Shown here piece after piece: positions 1-8,425 of a stretch of 64,000 bases of DNA (its first letter is position 1; each line of letters starts with the position of its first letter). The notes under the pieces are model-generated. The model saw only the letters and a program-made list of their open reading frames with translations. It was not told the origin of the DNA and searched no databases. Made by a program: the position numbers and the translations under genes. Source of the DNA: Arthrobacter sp. NicSoilB4 (GTDB taxonomy: Bacteria; Actinomycetota; Actinomycetes; Actinomycetales; Micrococcaceae); NCBI RefSeq assembly GCF_019977335.1, contig NZ_AP024653.1, forward strand, positions 1,054,001 to 1,118,000, read 5' to 3'.

Positions 1-117
1 GAGGGCGGCGGCCACCATGGCGGCAGCCAGATCGTCGGGCCGTTCATCCTTCAGCGAGCCTTTGAAGGCCCGCCCGATCGGGCTTCTGGCAGTGGAAACA
101 ATGACCGCTTCTGACAT
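1..117 (-). CDS. Acetyl-CoA acetyltransferase (thiolase), N-terminal fragment
   Basis: This is the first 39 codons of a minus-strand gene that runs off the left edge. The peptide begins [20 protein letters not shown], the typical thiolase N-terminus (hydrophobic strand, then T-x-R-[ST]-P-[IF]-G-[RK]). Thiolases condense two acyl-CoA units or cleave 3-ketoacyl-CoA during beta-oxidation. The active-site Cys and the C-terminal His and Cys lie outside the window, so whether it is biosynthetic or degradative cannot be decided. In M. tuberculosis the thiolase fadA3 (Rv1074c) lies a few genes from greA (Rv1080c), which fits this location. The galactokinase stop is 20 bp from this start and both genes read leftward, so co-transcription is possible. 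Confidence 0.82.
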   Translation of the reverse strand, partial: MSEAVIVSTARSPIGRAFKGSLKDERPDDLAAAMVAAAL

Positions 118-137
118 GCGCCCAGCCTACGCTCCGG

Positions 138-1298
138 CTATGCCAGGCGCATCGCCCCGGCCGCGGGCCGGACGCTGAAGATGTCCGGCGCGGTATACCC
201 GGCCTCAGCGAACGCCCGTCCGACGGCGTCGCGCACCTGCTGCTCGGCTGCCGCCGGGGTGAGCGCGATCGCGGAGCCGCCGAAACCGCCCCCGGTCATC
301 CGGGCCCCGATCGCACCGGCGGCACGGGCGGCCTCCACCGCGAGGTCCAGTTCGGGGCAGGAAATCTCGAAGTCGTCCCGCATCGATGCGTGGGACGCAT
401 CCAGCAGGGGACCGATCGCCTCCGGCCCGGTGCCTTCCAGGACCTTGACCGTCTGCAGGACCCGCTCATTCTCCGTCACCACATGCCGGACCCTGCGGAA
501 CGTGACGGGGTCCAACAGGCCGCCCGCCTCGCCCAGGTCCTCCAGCCCGACGTCGCGCAGGGCACGCACGCCGAGGACTTCGGCACCCAGTTCGCAGGAG
601 GCCCGCCGGTCGGCGTAGCCGCCGCCGGCGTGGGAATGCGACACCCTCGTGTCGATCACCAGCGTGACCAGCCCGGCGCTTTCGGCGTCGAACGGCACCA
701 GCCGGATCCCCTGGTCGCGGCAGTCGAGGAAGAGAGCATGCCCGGCCGCCCCGCGCAGGGACGCCGACTGGTCCATGATGCCGGTGGGGGCACCGACGAA
801 GTCGTTCTCGGCGCGCTGGGTGGCCAGGACCATGTCCCCGGCGCCGAGGTCCGCCCCGGCGAGCTCATTGAGTGCCGTGATGACGGCGCATTCAATTGCG
901 TGCGACGAGGACAGCCCGGCGCCGCGGGGAACATCGGAGTCCAGCAGCAGGTCCAGGCCGCCGACGTCGAGTCCGCGCTGCTGCAGCGCCCATACGACAC
1001 CCAGCGGATACTTGGTCCATCCGCGCGCCGTTTCGCGGCTCAGGGAGCGGGCGTCCACCGTGGTCAGCCCCTGGTTGCCGAAGGTGGACAGCAGCCGGAT
1101 CGTGGAGTCCGAACGCAGCCGGACCGCCACCCGGGCTGTCCTGTCGATGGCAAAGGGAAGCACGAACCCCTCGTTGTAGTCCGTATGTTCGCCGATCAGG
1201 TTGACGCGGCCCGGCGCCTGCCACACGCCGTCCGCCGCCGCGCCGAAGACTGACTCGAACCTTCCGGCCAGGCGCGTGGCATCGAGGCGGAGCGTCAT
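138..1298 (-). CDS. galK: Galactokinase
   Basis: Phosphorylates alpha-D-galactose with ATP to galactose 1-phosphate, the first committed step of the Leloir pathway in the cytoplasm. The 386-residue protein shows the galactokinase signature GRVNLIGEHTDYNEG at residues 30-44, the GHMP ATP-binding motif PRGAGLSSSHA at 124-134 and the C-terminal GHMP motif MTGGGFGGS. Length matches the family (380-400). The reading frame stays open 50 codons upstream, but that stretch is Arg/Pro-rich shadow sequence and family homology starts at the ATG at 1298. It is divergent from the aldose 1-epimerase across 88 bp, so galK and galM probably share a control region. galE is 22 kb away. No galT is seen in the window. 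Confidence 0.93.
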   Translation of the reverse strand: MTLRLDATRLAGRFESVFGAAADGVWQAPGRVNLIGEHTDYNEGFVLPFAIDRTARVAVRLRSDSTIRLLSTFGNQGLTTVDARSLSRETARGWTKYPLGVVWALQQRGLDVGGLDLLLDSDVPRGAGLSSSHAIECAVITALNELAGADLGAGDMVLATQRAENDFVGAPTGIMDQSASLRGAAGHALFLDCRDQGIRLVPFDAESAGLVTLVIDTRVSHSHAGGGYADRRASCELGAEVLGVRALRDVGLEDLGEAGGLLDPVTFRRVRHVVTENERVLQTVKVLEGTGPEAIGPLLDASHASMRDDFEISCPELDLAVEAARAAGAIGARMTGGGFGGSAIALTPAAAEQQVRDAVGRAFAEAGYTAPDIFSVRPAAGAMRLA

Positions 1299-1386
1299 GC
1301 GGCGCCGTCTGCGGGGGCGGCCCTGGAAAAGCGCGTCATGGGTCCACGGTATACGCCGCGGCGTGAGGCTGGGTACGGTGGTGACC

Positions 1387-2376
1387 ATGGACGTGCAGAC
1401 CCCCGCTTTCCCGGGCTCCCCCCACAGCGACAAACCCGCCGATGGCACCGGCCCGGACTCTTCGGCCCGGCGCTACGCCACGGGCCGGCAGTACGAGCTG
1501 CGGCGGGGGGACGCGCTCGCCGTCGTCACCGAACTGGCCGCCGGGCTGCGGCTGTACAGCCGCGGAGGCACGGCTCTGACGGAAAGCTACGGGGACGGGG
1601 TGATTTCGCCGGGCGCCGCCGGAATTACGCTGGCGCCGTGGGCGAACCGCGTGGAGGACGGCGTCTGGTACCTGAACGGCAAGAAGCAGCAGCTGGACAT
1701 CACCGAGGTGTCCCGCAACAACGCCAGCCACGGGCTGCTGCGCAACGCCTCCTATGAACTCGTCGACGAATCCGAATTTTCGGTCACGCTCGAAGCGGCC
1801 GTGTTCCCGCAGCACGGCTATCCCTTCCTGCTGCGCCATCGCGTGCGCTACGAACTGGCCGCGGATCTGGGGCTGGTGGTCCGGCAGCTGCTGATCAACG
1901 ACTCCCAGGAACCGGCCCCGTTTGTCCTCGGCGCCCACCCCTATCTCCGGCTGGGGGAGCTGCCGAGCGAGGAGCTCACTGTCACGGTCCGCGCCGGCAC
2001 GAGGCTCGTGACGGACCAGCGCCTGATCCCGCGCGGTACGGAACCCGTGAGTGGCGACTTTGACCTCCGTGCCGGGCGGCTGGTCGGTGAACTGGACCTC
2101 GATTCCGCCTATACGGACCTGGAGTTCGACGCCGGTATTGCCCGCCACACGCTGAGCGCAGCGGACGGGCGCAGCGTGAGCCTCTGGCAGGACGGGAACT
2201 GCGGCTACGTCCATGTGTTTGTCACCACGCAGTTCCCGGGCAGGACCAAAGCCGTGGCGATCGAGCCGATGACCGGTCCGGCCAACGCGTTCAACAGCGG
2301 CGACGGCCTTCGCTGGCTGCCTCCGGGGGAGCGGTTCGCCATGACGTGGGGGATCAGCGCGGCCCTTCAACCGTGA
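1387..2376 (+). CDS. Aldose 1-epimerase family protein (mutarotase)
   Basis: Interconverts the alpha and beta anomers of hexoses and feeds alpha-galactose to galactokinase. The 329-residue protein has the GalM-like beta-sandwich pattern: the P-W-x-N-R motif (APWANRVEDG, about residue 82), NNASHGLLR carrying the substrate-binding His (about 113-121), LGAHPYLRLG with the second His, and a C-terminal IEPMTGPANAFN with the catalytic Glu. The ATG at 1387 is chosen because the longer open frame crosses the divergent promoter region. Its divergent arrangement with galK supports a role in galactose use. It belongs to the shorter bacterial GalM-like group, so the exact sugar preference is not proven. 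Confidence 0.88.
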   Translation: MDVQTPAFPGSPHSDKPADGTGPDSSARRYATGRQYELRRGDALAVVTELAAGLRLYSRGGTALTESYGDGVISPGAAGITLAPWANRVEDGVWYLNGKKQQLDITEVSRNNASHGLLRNASYELVDESEFSVTLEAAVFPQHGYPFLLRHRVRYELAADLGLVVRQLLINDSQEPAPFVLGAHPYLRLGELPSEELTVTVRAGTRLVTDQRLIPRGTEPVSGDFDLRAGRLVGELDLDSAYTDLEFDAGIARHTLSAADGRSVSLWQDGNCGYVHVFVTTQFPGRTKAVAIEPMTGPANAFNSGDGLRWLPPGERFAMTWGISAALQP

Positions 2377-2424
2377 CCGGCGGGACGGTTTCCCATCCGG
2401 GCGGCGCTGGTGAATCATGGGGCT

Positions 2425-3666
2425 ATGACGCCAGCTGACGATTCCGCACCACGAGAGAACCCCGACGTCGCCCGCTCCGGCGCAGGCAGCGACGCTGGCA
2501 GTGCCGCCGCCAGCGTCCCCGCACGGGCACGAATCGTCACGGACCGGGAAATCGACCAGGACATCCCTTACGGCGTTCGTATCGCCGCGTCCTGGTCCTG
2601 GCGTCTTGGGCTCATCATTCTTATGGCGGGCGCCCTTGTCTGGCTGTTCAGCAGGGTCAGCTTCCTGCTGATCCCCGTAATGGTCGCCGCGCTGCTGGCG
2701 GGGCTGCTGGCACCGGTGAAGAACTGGCTCAGGAGGAACGGGGTCCCGAACGGGCTCGCGGTCGCCATGACCGTCCTGGGCTTCATCGGCCTGATTGTCG
2801 GCGCGCTGGCTCTCGTCGGCCGGCAGCTCGTAGCCGGCTTCGCCGAGCTGTGGAGCGAAGCGCTGACCGGCATCCAGAAGATCCAGGTCTGGCTCGCGGA
2901 CGGACCCCTGCACCTCTCGGCGGCCCAGATCGACCAGTACCTGAAGGAAGGCACCGCTGCGCTGCAGAACAACAGCAGCAGCATCCTCAGCGGAGCACTC
3001 TCCTTCGGCAGCACCGCAGGGCACTTCGCCGCCGGAATGATCCTGGCGCTTTTCATCCTCATTTTCTTCCTGCTGGAAGGCGAACGCATCTGGTCCTTCC
3101 TCGTGCGGCTTTTGCCCCGGAAAGCCCGCGCTGCCACCGACGGAGCAGGCCGGGTGGGCTGGGCCTCGATGGTGAGCTACGCCCGGATCCAGATGTTCGT
3201 CGCCTTCGTGGACGCCGTCGGGATCGGGGTCGGTGCCGCGATCATCGGGGTGCCCCTGGCCCTGCCGCTGGGTGTGCTGGTGTTCCTCGGTTCCTTCATT
3301 CCGATCGTCGGCGCCCTCGTCACGGGCGCCGTCGCCGTCCTGTTGGCCCTCGTCGCCAACGGCTGGGTCAACGCGCTGATCATGCTGGGGATCGTCCTGC
3401 TGGTCCAGCAACTGGAGAGCCACATCCTCCAGCCTCTGGTGATGGGCAAGGCCGTCTCCCTGCACCCGGTGGCCGTCATCCTGGCCGTCGCCGCCGGTTC
3501 CTACCTCGCCGGAATTCCCGGCGCACTTTTCTCGGTCCCCATCCTCGCCGTAGCAAACTCGTCGATTCGCTACATTGCCGGCAGAACGTGGGAACATGAA
3601 AGTGCGCTGGCAACCACGGGCCGCCAGGAGAACCTGGACCCTGCGTCCGGCGCCGAAAACCCGTGA
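2425..3666 (+). CDS. AI-2E family transporter (TqsA/PerM-like membrane protein)
   Basis: Polytopic membrane protein of about 413 residues. After a hydrophilic N-terminus rich in Ala/Ser/Asp (about 50 residues) there are roughly eight hydrophobic segments. Two lie near residues 60-110, one near 120-135, and a cluster near 205-330 contains LGSFIPIVGALVTGAVAVLL, the diagnostic loop of this family. QQLESHILQPLVMGKAVSLH is also typical. Family members export autoinducer-2 or act as sodium/proton antiporters, so the substrate here cannot be inferred. A GTG at 2410 in the same frame is an alternative start. The preceding epimerase ends 48 bp upstream on the same strand, so they may be co-transcribed. 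Confidence 0.88.
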   Translation: MTPADDSAPRENPDVARSGAGSDAGSAAASVPARARIVTDREIDQDIPYGVRIAASWSWRLGLIILMAGALVWLFSRVSFLLIPVMVAALLAGLLAPVKNWLRRNGVPNGLAVAMTVLGFIGLIVGALALVGRQLVAGFAELWSEALTGIQKIQVWLADGPLHLSAAQIDQYLKEGTAALQNNSSSILSGALSFGSTAGHFAAGMILALFILIFFLLEGERIWSFLVRLLPRKARAATDGAGRVGWASMVSYARIQMFVAFVDAVGIGVGAAIIGVPLALPLGVLVFLGSFIPIVGALVTGAVAVLLALVANGWVNALIMLGIVLLVQQLESHILQPLVMGKAVSLHPVAVILAVAAGSYLAGIPGALFSVPILAVANSSIRYIAGRTWEHESALATTGRQENLDPASGAENP

Positions 3667-3800
3667 GGGAGGCCCGCCTGCCGGGCGTAACCTCCGGCCG
3701 CAGCGATGGTGCCGCACCCGACAACGGTTCCCCAGGCAGCGATGCCGGACGGGGCACCTGAGCCGGATCCACACCCTGATCCGATGAAGGAGACTAGTTC

Positions 3801-5039
3801 GTGAACACCTTTGAGAGCCTGCCCGTCACGCTGGACGATGTCCTGGAGGCGCAGAAGCTGCTCGACGGGATTATTACGCGGACGCCGGTTGAATCCTCCC
3901 GTGCCCTGGGCAGCATGGTCGGTGGCGAAGTCTTCCTCAAGTGCGAGAACCTGCAGCGCGCCGGCTCCTTCAAGGTCCGCGGCGCCTACGTCCGTATGGC
4001 CAAGCTGTCCCCGGAGGAGAAGAAGCGCGGAGTCGTGGCGGCCTCCGCCGGCAACCATGCCCAGGGTGTGGCCGTCGCGGCCAAGAGCCTGGGCATCAAG
4101 GCACGGATCTATATGCCGCTGGGCGTCGCCCTGCCCAAACTCGCCGCCACCCGCAGCCACGGGGCCGAAGTGGTCCTGCACGGCCACAACGTCGATGAGG
4201 CGCTCGCCGAAGCGAAGCGCTACGCGGACGAGACGGGCGCAGTCTTCGTCCACCCCTTCGACGACGTCGACGTCGTCGCCGGCCAGGGCACCGTCGGACT
4301 GGAAATCCTGGAACAGGTCCCCTACGTCGACACCATCCTGATGGGCGTCGGCGGCGGCGGGCTGCTCGCCGGAGTGGCTGTGGCCGTGAAGGCCCGGGCC
4401 AAGGAACTGGGCCGGGAAATCCGGATCATCGGCGTCCAGGCCGAAAACGCGGCAGCCTACCCGCCCTCACTCGCCGCGGACGCCCTGGTCCCGCTCAAGC
4501 GTGTCTCCACCATGGCGGACGGCATCGCCGTCGGCCGGCCCGGCCAGCTGCCGTTCAGCATCATCCGGGAACTGGTCGACGACGTCGTCACCGTCAGCGA
4601 GGACGCCCTGGCGCGGGCGCTGATCTTCCTGCTGGAACGCGCCAAGATGGTTGTCGAGCCTGCCGGGGCGGTGGGTGTCGCGGCGCTGATGGAAGGCAAG
4701 ATCGAGAACCCGGGCACCGTCGCCGTGGTGCTCTCCGGCGGCAACATCGACCCGATGCTGATGCTCAAGGTCATCCAGCGCGGCCTCTCCGCCGCGGGCA
4801 GGTACATGACAGTGCGCATGATGCTGGACGACCGTCCCGGCTCGCTGGCGACGATCGCCCGGATCATCGCCGAGAACGACGCCAACGTGACAGGCCTGGA
4901 CCACACGCGGGTGGGCGGCTCTATCAGCATGGGGGACGTGTCCATTACGGTGAACCTAGAGACGAAGGGCCACGAGCACTGCGAGAAGGTCCTCGCGGCG
5001 CTCCGGGCCGAGGGCTTCCAGCCGATTGTGGTGCATTAG
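3801..5039 (+). CDS. ilvA: Threonine ammonia-lyase with ACT domain
   Basis: PLP enzyme that deaminates L-threonine to 2-oxobutanoate, either for isoleucine synthesis or for threonine catabolism. The 412 residues contain the PLP lysine in GSFKVRGAY (Lys58), SAGNHAQG that grips the substrate carboxylate (about 82-89), and the phosphate-binding glycine loop MGVGGGGLLAG (about 180-190). The last 75 residues form a single ACT regulatory domain (MTVRMMLDDRPGSLATIARI). One ACT domain and about 410 residues match the short IlvA/TdcB-like group of actinobacteria rather than the 510-residue E. coli IlvA. The GTG start has a good Shine-Dalgarno (GAAGGAGA at 3785-3792). The rhomboid gene begins 9 bp after the stop. 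Confidence 0.93.
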   Translation: MNTFESLPVTLDDVLEAQKLLDGIITRTPVESSRALGSMVGGEVFLKCENLQRAGSFKVRGAYVRMAKLSPEEKKRGVVAASAGNHAQGVAVAAKSLGIKARIYMPLGVALPKLAATRSHGAEVVLHGHNVDEALAEAKRYADETGAVFVHPFDDVDVVAGQGTVGLEILEQVPYVDTILMGVGGGGLLAGVAVAVKARAKELGREIRIIGVQAENAAAYPPSLAADALVPLKRVSTMADGIAVGRPGQLPFSIIRELVDDVVTVSEDALARALIFLLERAKMVVEPAGAVGVAALMEGKIENPGTVAVVLSGGNIDPMLMLKVIQRGLSAAGRYMTVRMMLDDRPGSLATIARIIAENDANVTGLDHTRVGGSISMGDVSITVNLETKGHEHCEKVLAALRAEGFQPIVVH

Positions 5040-5048
5040 GGGGACGTG

Positions 5049-5672
5049 ATGCTTGACTCCACCCGGAACGGCAAACCGCGCGCCGTCGATACCACTGCGG
5101 TGCGCGCCCGCAAGGGCCTGGTGGTGGTGGGGTCGTTTGTCCTGGTGCTGTACGTCATTGAGATCATCAACACCCTGATGCTGCGTTCACTCAACGGCAC
5201 GTTTGGGCTGCGCCCGCGCAGCGTCGACGGGCTCCTGGACATCCTGACGTTTCCGCTGCTGCACGCCAACCTGGCGCACCTGTTCTCCAACACCCTGCCG
5301 CTGATCATCTTCGGCTTCCTGGTGCTGCTGTCCGGGCGACGGGTGTTCTTCACCACCCTGGCCCTGAGCTGGCTGGTCTCGGGCGCTGTGGTGTGGCTGA
5401 TCGGCGGATTCAACATCACGGTGGGGGCGTCCGGACTGGTGTTCGGCCTCTTCGCGTTCCTGCTGGTGCGCGGCTTCTTCAACCGCAACTGGTGGCAGAT
5501 CCTGCTCTCCGTGGTGCTGTTCCTGACCTACGGCGGGATCCTGTTCGGAATCCTGCCCACGGTGGCGGGCTACGTCTCCTGGCAGGCACACCTCGGCGGG
5601 GCCATCGGCGGAGTGATCGCGGCCCTCATCCTGAGCGTGCCGCGGGCGGGGGCCATGCGCGCCAGGCAATAA
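5049..5672 (+). CDS. Rhomboid family intramembrane serine protease
   Basis: Membrane protease that cuts transmembrane helices using a Ser-His dyad. The 207-residue protein has about six hydrophobic segments. The catalytic serine sits in GASG (Ser128) and the histidine in SWQAHLGG (His181); HANLAHLFSNTLPL (about 76-89) is the conserved rhomboid segment between TM1 and TM2. The ATG at 5049 follows the AGGGGG Shine-Dalgarno with 5 bp spacing; a GTG at 5046 is possible but very close to the SD. It starts 9 bp after ilvA and is probably co-transcribed, though no functional link is known. The substrate is unknown. Confidence 0.9.
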   Translation: MLDSTRNGKPRAVDTTAVRARKGLVVVGSFVLVLYVIEIINTLMLRSLNGTFGLRPRSVDGLLDILTFPLLHANLAHLFSNTLPLIIFGFLVLLSGRRVFFTTLALSWLVSGAVVWLIGGFNITVGASGLVFGLFAFLLVRGFFNRNWWQILLSVVLFLTYGGILFGILPTVAGYVSWQAHLGGAIGGVIAALILSVPRAGAMRARQ

Positions 5673-5710
5673 TGCACGCACCAGCCTGTAGTGCGCCGCG
5701 GCACAAAAAC

Positions 5711-5745
5711 GACGCCGGCCCTCCCGCAAGGGGAGGGCCGGCGTC
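5711..5745 (-). terminator. Intrinsic terminator of greA
   Basis: A perfect 15-bp stem (GACGCCGGCCCTCCC pairing with its complement) closes a 5-nt loop. Read on the minus strand it is followed by a GTTTTTG run, so it is a factor-independent terminator 32 bp after the greA stop. The rhomboid gene converges on it and may use the same hairpin without a U-tract. Confidence 0.85.
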
Positions 5746-5776
5746 GCGCGTTGCGTTCAGTTACGGTGAGCCGGTG

Positions 5777-6271
5777 TCAGCCGGCGTACGGCTTGGCGGA
5801 CATGATCTCCACCGTGATGTCCTTGCCGTTCGGGGCGGTGTAGCTGAGCTTGTCGCCCTCCTTGTGGCCGACGATGGCAGCACCCAGAGGCGACTTCTCG
5901 CTGAAGACATCGAGATCCGAGTCGCCGGCGATTTCGCGGGAGCCGAGGAGGAAGGTTTCCTCGTCGCCGGCGATTTTGGCCACGACGATCATCCCGGGCT
6001 CGACAATCCCGTCGTCGGCCGGGGACTCGCCCACGTGGGCGTCCCGGAGCAGCGCAGTCAGCTGGCGGATGCGGGCCTCGATCTTGCCCTGCTCCTCCTT
6101 GGCCGCGTGGTAGCCGCCGTTCTCCTTGAGGTCGCCTTCCTGGCGCGCAGCCTCGATCTTCTGGACGATTTCCGCCCGGCCGGGGCCGGAGAGGTGGTCC
6201 AGCTCTGCCTTCAGGCGGTCAAAAGCTTCCTGGGTAAGCCAAGCTGCAGTTGCGCTGTTCGTGGTAGACAC
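5777..6271 (-). CDS. greA: Transcription elongation factor GreA
   Basis: Binds the RNA polymerase secondary channel and stimulates cleavage of backtracked RNA. The 164-residue protein has the N-terminal coiled coil with the acidic tip (QEGDLKENGGYHAAKEEQGK, about 45-64) and the C-terminal FKBP-like domain (SPLGAAIVGHKEGD). The GTG at 6271 is chosen because it has a clear Shine-Dalgarno (AAGGAG) and gives the usual family length; a longer open frame upstream lacks homology. The order greA - DUF4307 - divergent mca is the same as Rv1080c-Rv1081c-Rv1082 in M. tuberculosis. Confidence 0.94.
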   Translation of the reverse strand: MSTTNSATAAWLTQEAFDRLKAELDHLSGPGRAEIVQKIEAARQEGDLKENGGYHAAKEEQGKIEARIRQLTALLRDAHVGESPADDGIVEPGMIVVAKIAGDEETFLLGSREIAGDSDLDVFSEKSPLGAAIVGHKEGDKLSYTAPNGKDITVEIMSAKPYAG

Positions 6272-6477
6272 GGACTTCTCCTTTATGGTCAAACAAGCAA
6301 AGACCCCGCCACGGTGGCCACTTTTGGAACTCAGCAACCAGCTCAGCGGGGGAAAGGTATTGGTCCATTGTAGTCAATCCTGTGGATAAACCAAAGAACC
6401 CTGCGGTGTGGATCACACCGTGTTACAGCCGCCCGGCGGACACCCCGCCAACCCCGGCCGGCCAGCCGCCGCGACCC

Positions 6478-6936
6478 TTATTTGCCGGCGTCGGGGATCC
6501 AGCAGCTGTCGACGACGCCGGAGACGGCCTGGGACTCCGTGCGCAGGGTGGTCCGGTGGGCAGTGGTGCGCCCCCCGTCGGAACCGGCGTCGGCGGCGTT
6601 CGGGGGGATCTCCACGACTTTCCAGCCGACGACGGCGAACTTGGAATCCAGCGCTTTGACCGAGCATTTGGCCGTGGTGGCCGGTTCCTTCGTGACCTGG
6701 AAATCGATTTCGGCCAAGGTGGCGTCGGGAGTGCTGTAGCCGATGTCTTTGAAGGTGACGCTCTCCGTCGCGTTCGACGTCGAGATCCAGGCCATAAAGG
6801 CCATTCCGGCCGCGATGGCAACCACCAGGATGATGCGTTTGGCTTTGCCGCTCAGCGATCGCTTTTGGCCGCCGTAACGATTGGCTAGGCTGGGAGATGC
6901 CGCGGCGGGGGCGGCAGGCTGATCCTTGGAAGTCAC
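6478..6936 (-). CDS. DUF4307 family membrane-anchored protein
   Basis: 152-residue protein with a hydrophilic N-terminus, one hydrophobic segment (IILVVAIAAGMAFMAWI, about 36-52) and a roughly 100-residue extracytoplasmic domain. That domain contains KCSVKALDSKFAVVGWKVVE and a second Cys near the C-terminus (DSCWIPDAG), which could form a disulfide. It matches the actinobacterial DUF4307 family (Rv1081c type), always found between greA and mca. Function is unknown. It reads toward greA across a 206-bp gap and is divergent from mca across 120 bp. Confidence 0.82.
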   Translation of the reverse strand: MTSKDQPAAPAAASPSLANRYGGQKRSLSGKAKRIILVVAIAAGMAFMAWISTSNATESVTFKDIGYSTPDATLAEIDFQVTKEPATTAKCSVKALDSKFAVVGWKVVEIPPNAADAGSDGGRTTAHRTTLRTESQAVSGVVDSCWIPDAGK

Positions 6937-7056
6937 CAGTCCAGTTTAGTGTGGATCAGGGGCGGTGGCCGCCGCGTCGCCCGCCCGCCCCGTTACACGC
7001 GCCTGAAGACCCGTACCCGTAATGAAATCCGTAGATGAAAGAGGAGCCGTCCCACG

Positions 7057-7962
7057 ATGACAGCGTCCACCAGCCCGTCAGCGCCGCTTCGACTGTTGGC
7101 TGTCCATGCTCATCCCGACGACGAATCCAGCAAGGGCGCCGCCACGATGGCCAGCTACGCCGCTGCCGGCGTCGACGTCCTGGTCGCCACGTGCACGGAC
7201 GGCTCCCGCGGCGACATCCAGAACCCGGCAATGGAAGGCATGCCGCACCCCAAGCGCGACATGGCCGGCGCGCGCAGGCTCGAGATGGAGCACGCCGCCA
7301 AGGTCCTCGGCGTCCGCCAGCAGTGGCTGGGCTTTGTCGACTCGGGGCTGCCGGAAGGCGATCCGCTGCCGCCGTTGCCGGCGGGCTCTTTCGCCACGCT
7401 GCCGCTGGAACAGGCGGCCGCCCCGCTGGTCCGGCTGGTCCGGCGCTTCAAGCCGCAGGTCATCCTGAGCTACGACGAGAACGGCGGCTATCCGCACCCG
7501 GACCACATCATGGCGCACCGCGTCGCCGTGGAGGCCTTCGAAGCCGCCGGGGACCCGGCCCGCTACCCGGGAACCGGTGAGGCCTGGGCGTCGAGCAAGC
7601 TGTACTACGACCGCGCCTTCAGCCCCGAACGGTTCCGTGCCCTGCACTTTGCCCTGGAGGAATCGGGCCTGCAGTCGCCCTACGCCGAACGGCTCGCCGC
7701 CTGGCTGGAGGCCGACGCTGAAGGCCACACGCCGCCCGCACCGACGCACCCGACCACCACCCAGATCGAATGCGGTGATTTCTTCGAGGCACGCGATGAC
7801 GCGCTGCGGGCACACCGCACCCAGGTGGACCCGGAAGGCTTCTTTTTCGCGGTTTCGCCGGCAATGCAGCGCCGCGTGTGGCCGTGGGAAGACTACTCGC
7901 TGATCCAGTCCCGCGTTCCTTCGGAGCTGCCTGAAAAGGACTTCTTCGCCGGGCTAAGATAG
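7057..7962 (+). CDS. mca: Mycothiol conjugate amidase
   Basis: Zinc amidase that cleaves mycothiol S-conjugates of electrophiles and drugs, releasing a mercapturic acid for export and GlcN-Ins for recycling. The 301-residue protein has the LmbE/PIG-L fold with zinc ligands in AHPDDE (18-23) and HPDH (147-150). DENGGYPHPDH, with the extra glycine-rich tyrosine segment, is typical of Mca and MshB. Mca rather than MshB is favoured by the conserved neighbourhood (DUF4307, greA, Rv1083-like gene) and by the C-terminal motif WPWEDY. Mycothiol is confined to actinobacteria, so this gene is a strong taxonomic marker. Confidence 0.92.
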   Translation: MTASTSPSAPLRLLAVHAHPDDESSKGAATMASYAAAGVDVLVATCTDGSRGDIQNPAMEGMPHPKRDMAGARRLEMEHAAKVLGVRQQWLGFVDSGLPEGDPLPPLPAGSFATLPLEQAAAPLVRLVRRFKPQVILSYDENGGYPHPDHIMAHRVAVEAFEAAGDPARYPGTGEAWASSKLYYDRAFSPERFRALHFALEESGLQSPYAERLAAWLEADAEGHTPPAPTHPTTTQIECGDFFEARDDALRAHRTQVDPEGFFFAVSPAMQRRVWPWEDYSLIQSRVPSELPEKDFFAGLR

Positions 7963-8071
7963 ATCCAACGGCATTTCTATGACGCGTAGAAGACGTTGTG
8001 GAAACAGTTCAGCGCAGCTCCGCGGCCAGCCCCCGCTGGGCCGCCATCCAGCCCCATAGAAGGTCCTTACC

Positions 8072-8425
8072 GTGCATTCCTTGCTTATCGCCCTGGCAAC
8101 CACCCCGGCGCCCGCCCCGTCGCCGTCGCTGCGCGAGGGACTGTCCCAGGACCAGGTGACGCCCGGCCTGCTGGGCTTCCTCCTGACAGCGTTCATCGTG
8201 GTGCTGACGGCCCTCCTGATCGTCGATATGGTCCGGCGCATCCGACGGGTCCGCTACCGTGCCCAGGTGGAGGAGGAACGCGCGGCCGCCGCCGAAGTTC
8301 CGGTCAACGACGGCGCTCCGCAGGCCACCGGCGCCGGGCAGGGGACCGCCGGTGCCGGCGACCCCGCCGGCCAGACCGGCAACCGTCCCGAAGCCAACGG
8401 GGATGCAGGGCCCGGAAGCCGCTGA
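8072..8425 (+). CDS. Small single-pass membrane protein (Rv1083-like)
   Basis: 117-residue protein with a short N-terminal hydrophobic stretch, one strong transmembrane helix (GLLGFLLTAFIVVLTALLIV, about 33-52), a basic stop-transfer segment (RRIRRVRYR) and a disordered Ala/Gly/Pro-rich tail. It is not assignable to a characterised family. Small membrane proteins of this design sit directly downstream of mca in many actinobacteria. The GTG start at 8072 has a Shine-Dalgarno-like GAAGG about 9 bp upstream. The next gene appears to overlap its 3' end, which implies translational coupling. Confidence 0.72.
   Translation: MHSLLIALATTPAPAPSPSLREGLSQDQVTPGLLGFLLTAFIVVLTALLIVDMVRRIRRVRYRAQVEEERAAAAEVPVNDGAPQATGAGQGTAGAGDPAGQTGNRPEANGDAGPGSR

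Noticed and set aside
1336..3774. An 812-codon minus-strand open frame opposite the epimerase and AI-2E genes
   Set aside because: Low-complexity Asp/Glu/Gln/Gly translation with no motif; both plus-strand genes have family signatures.
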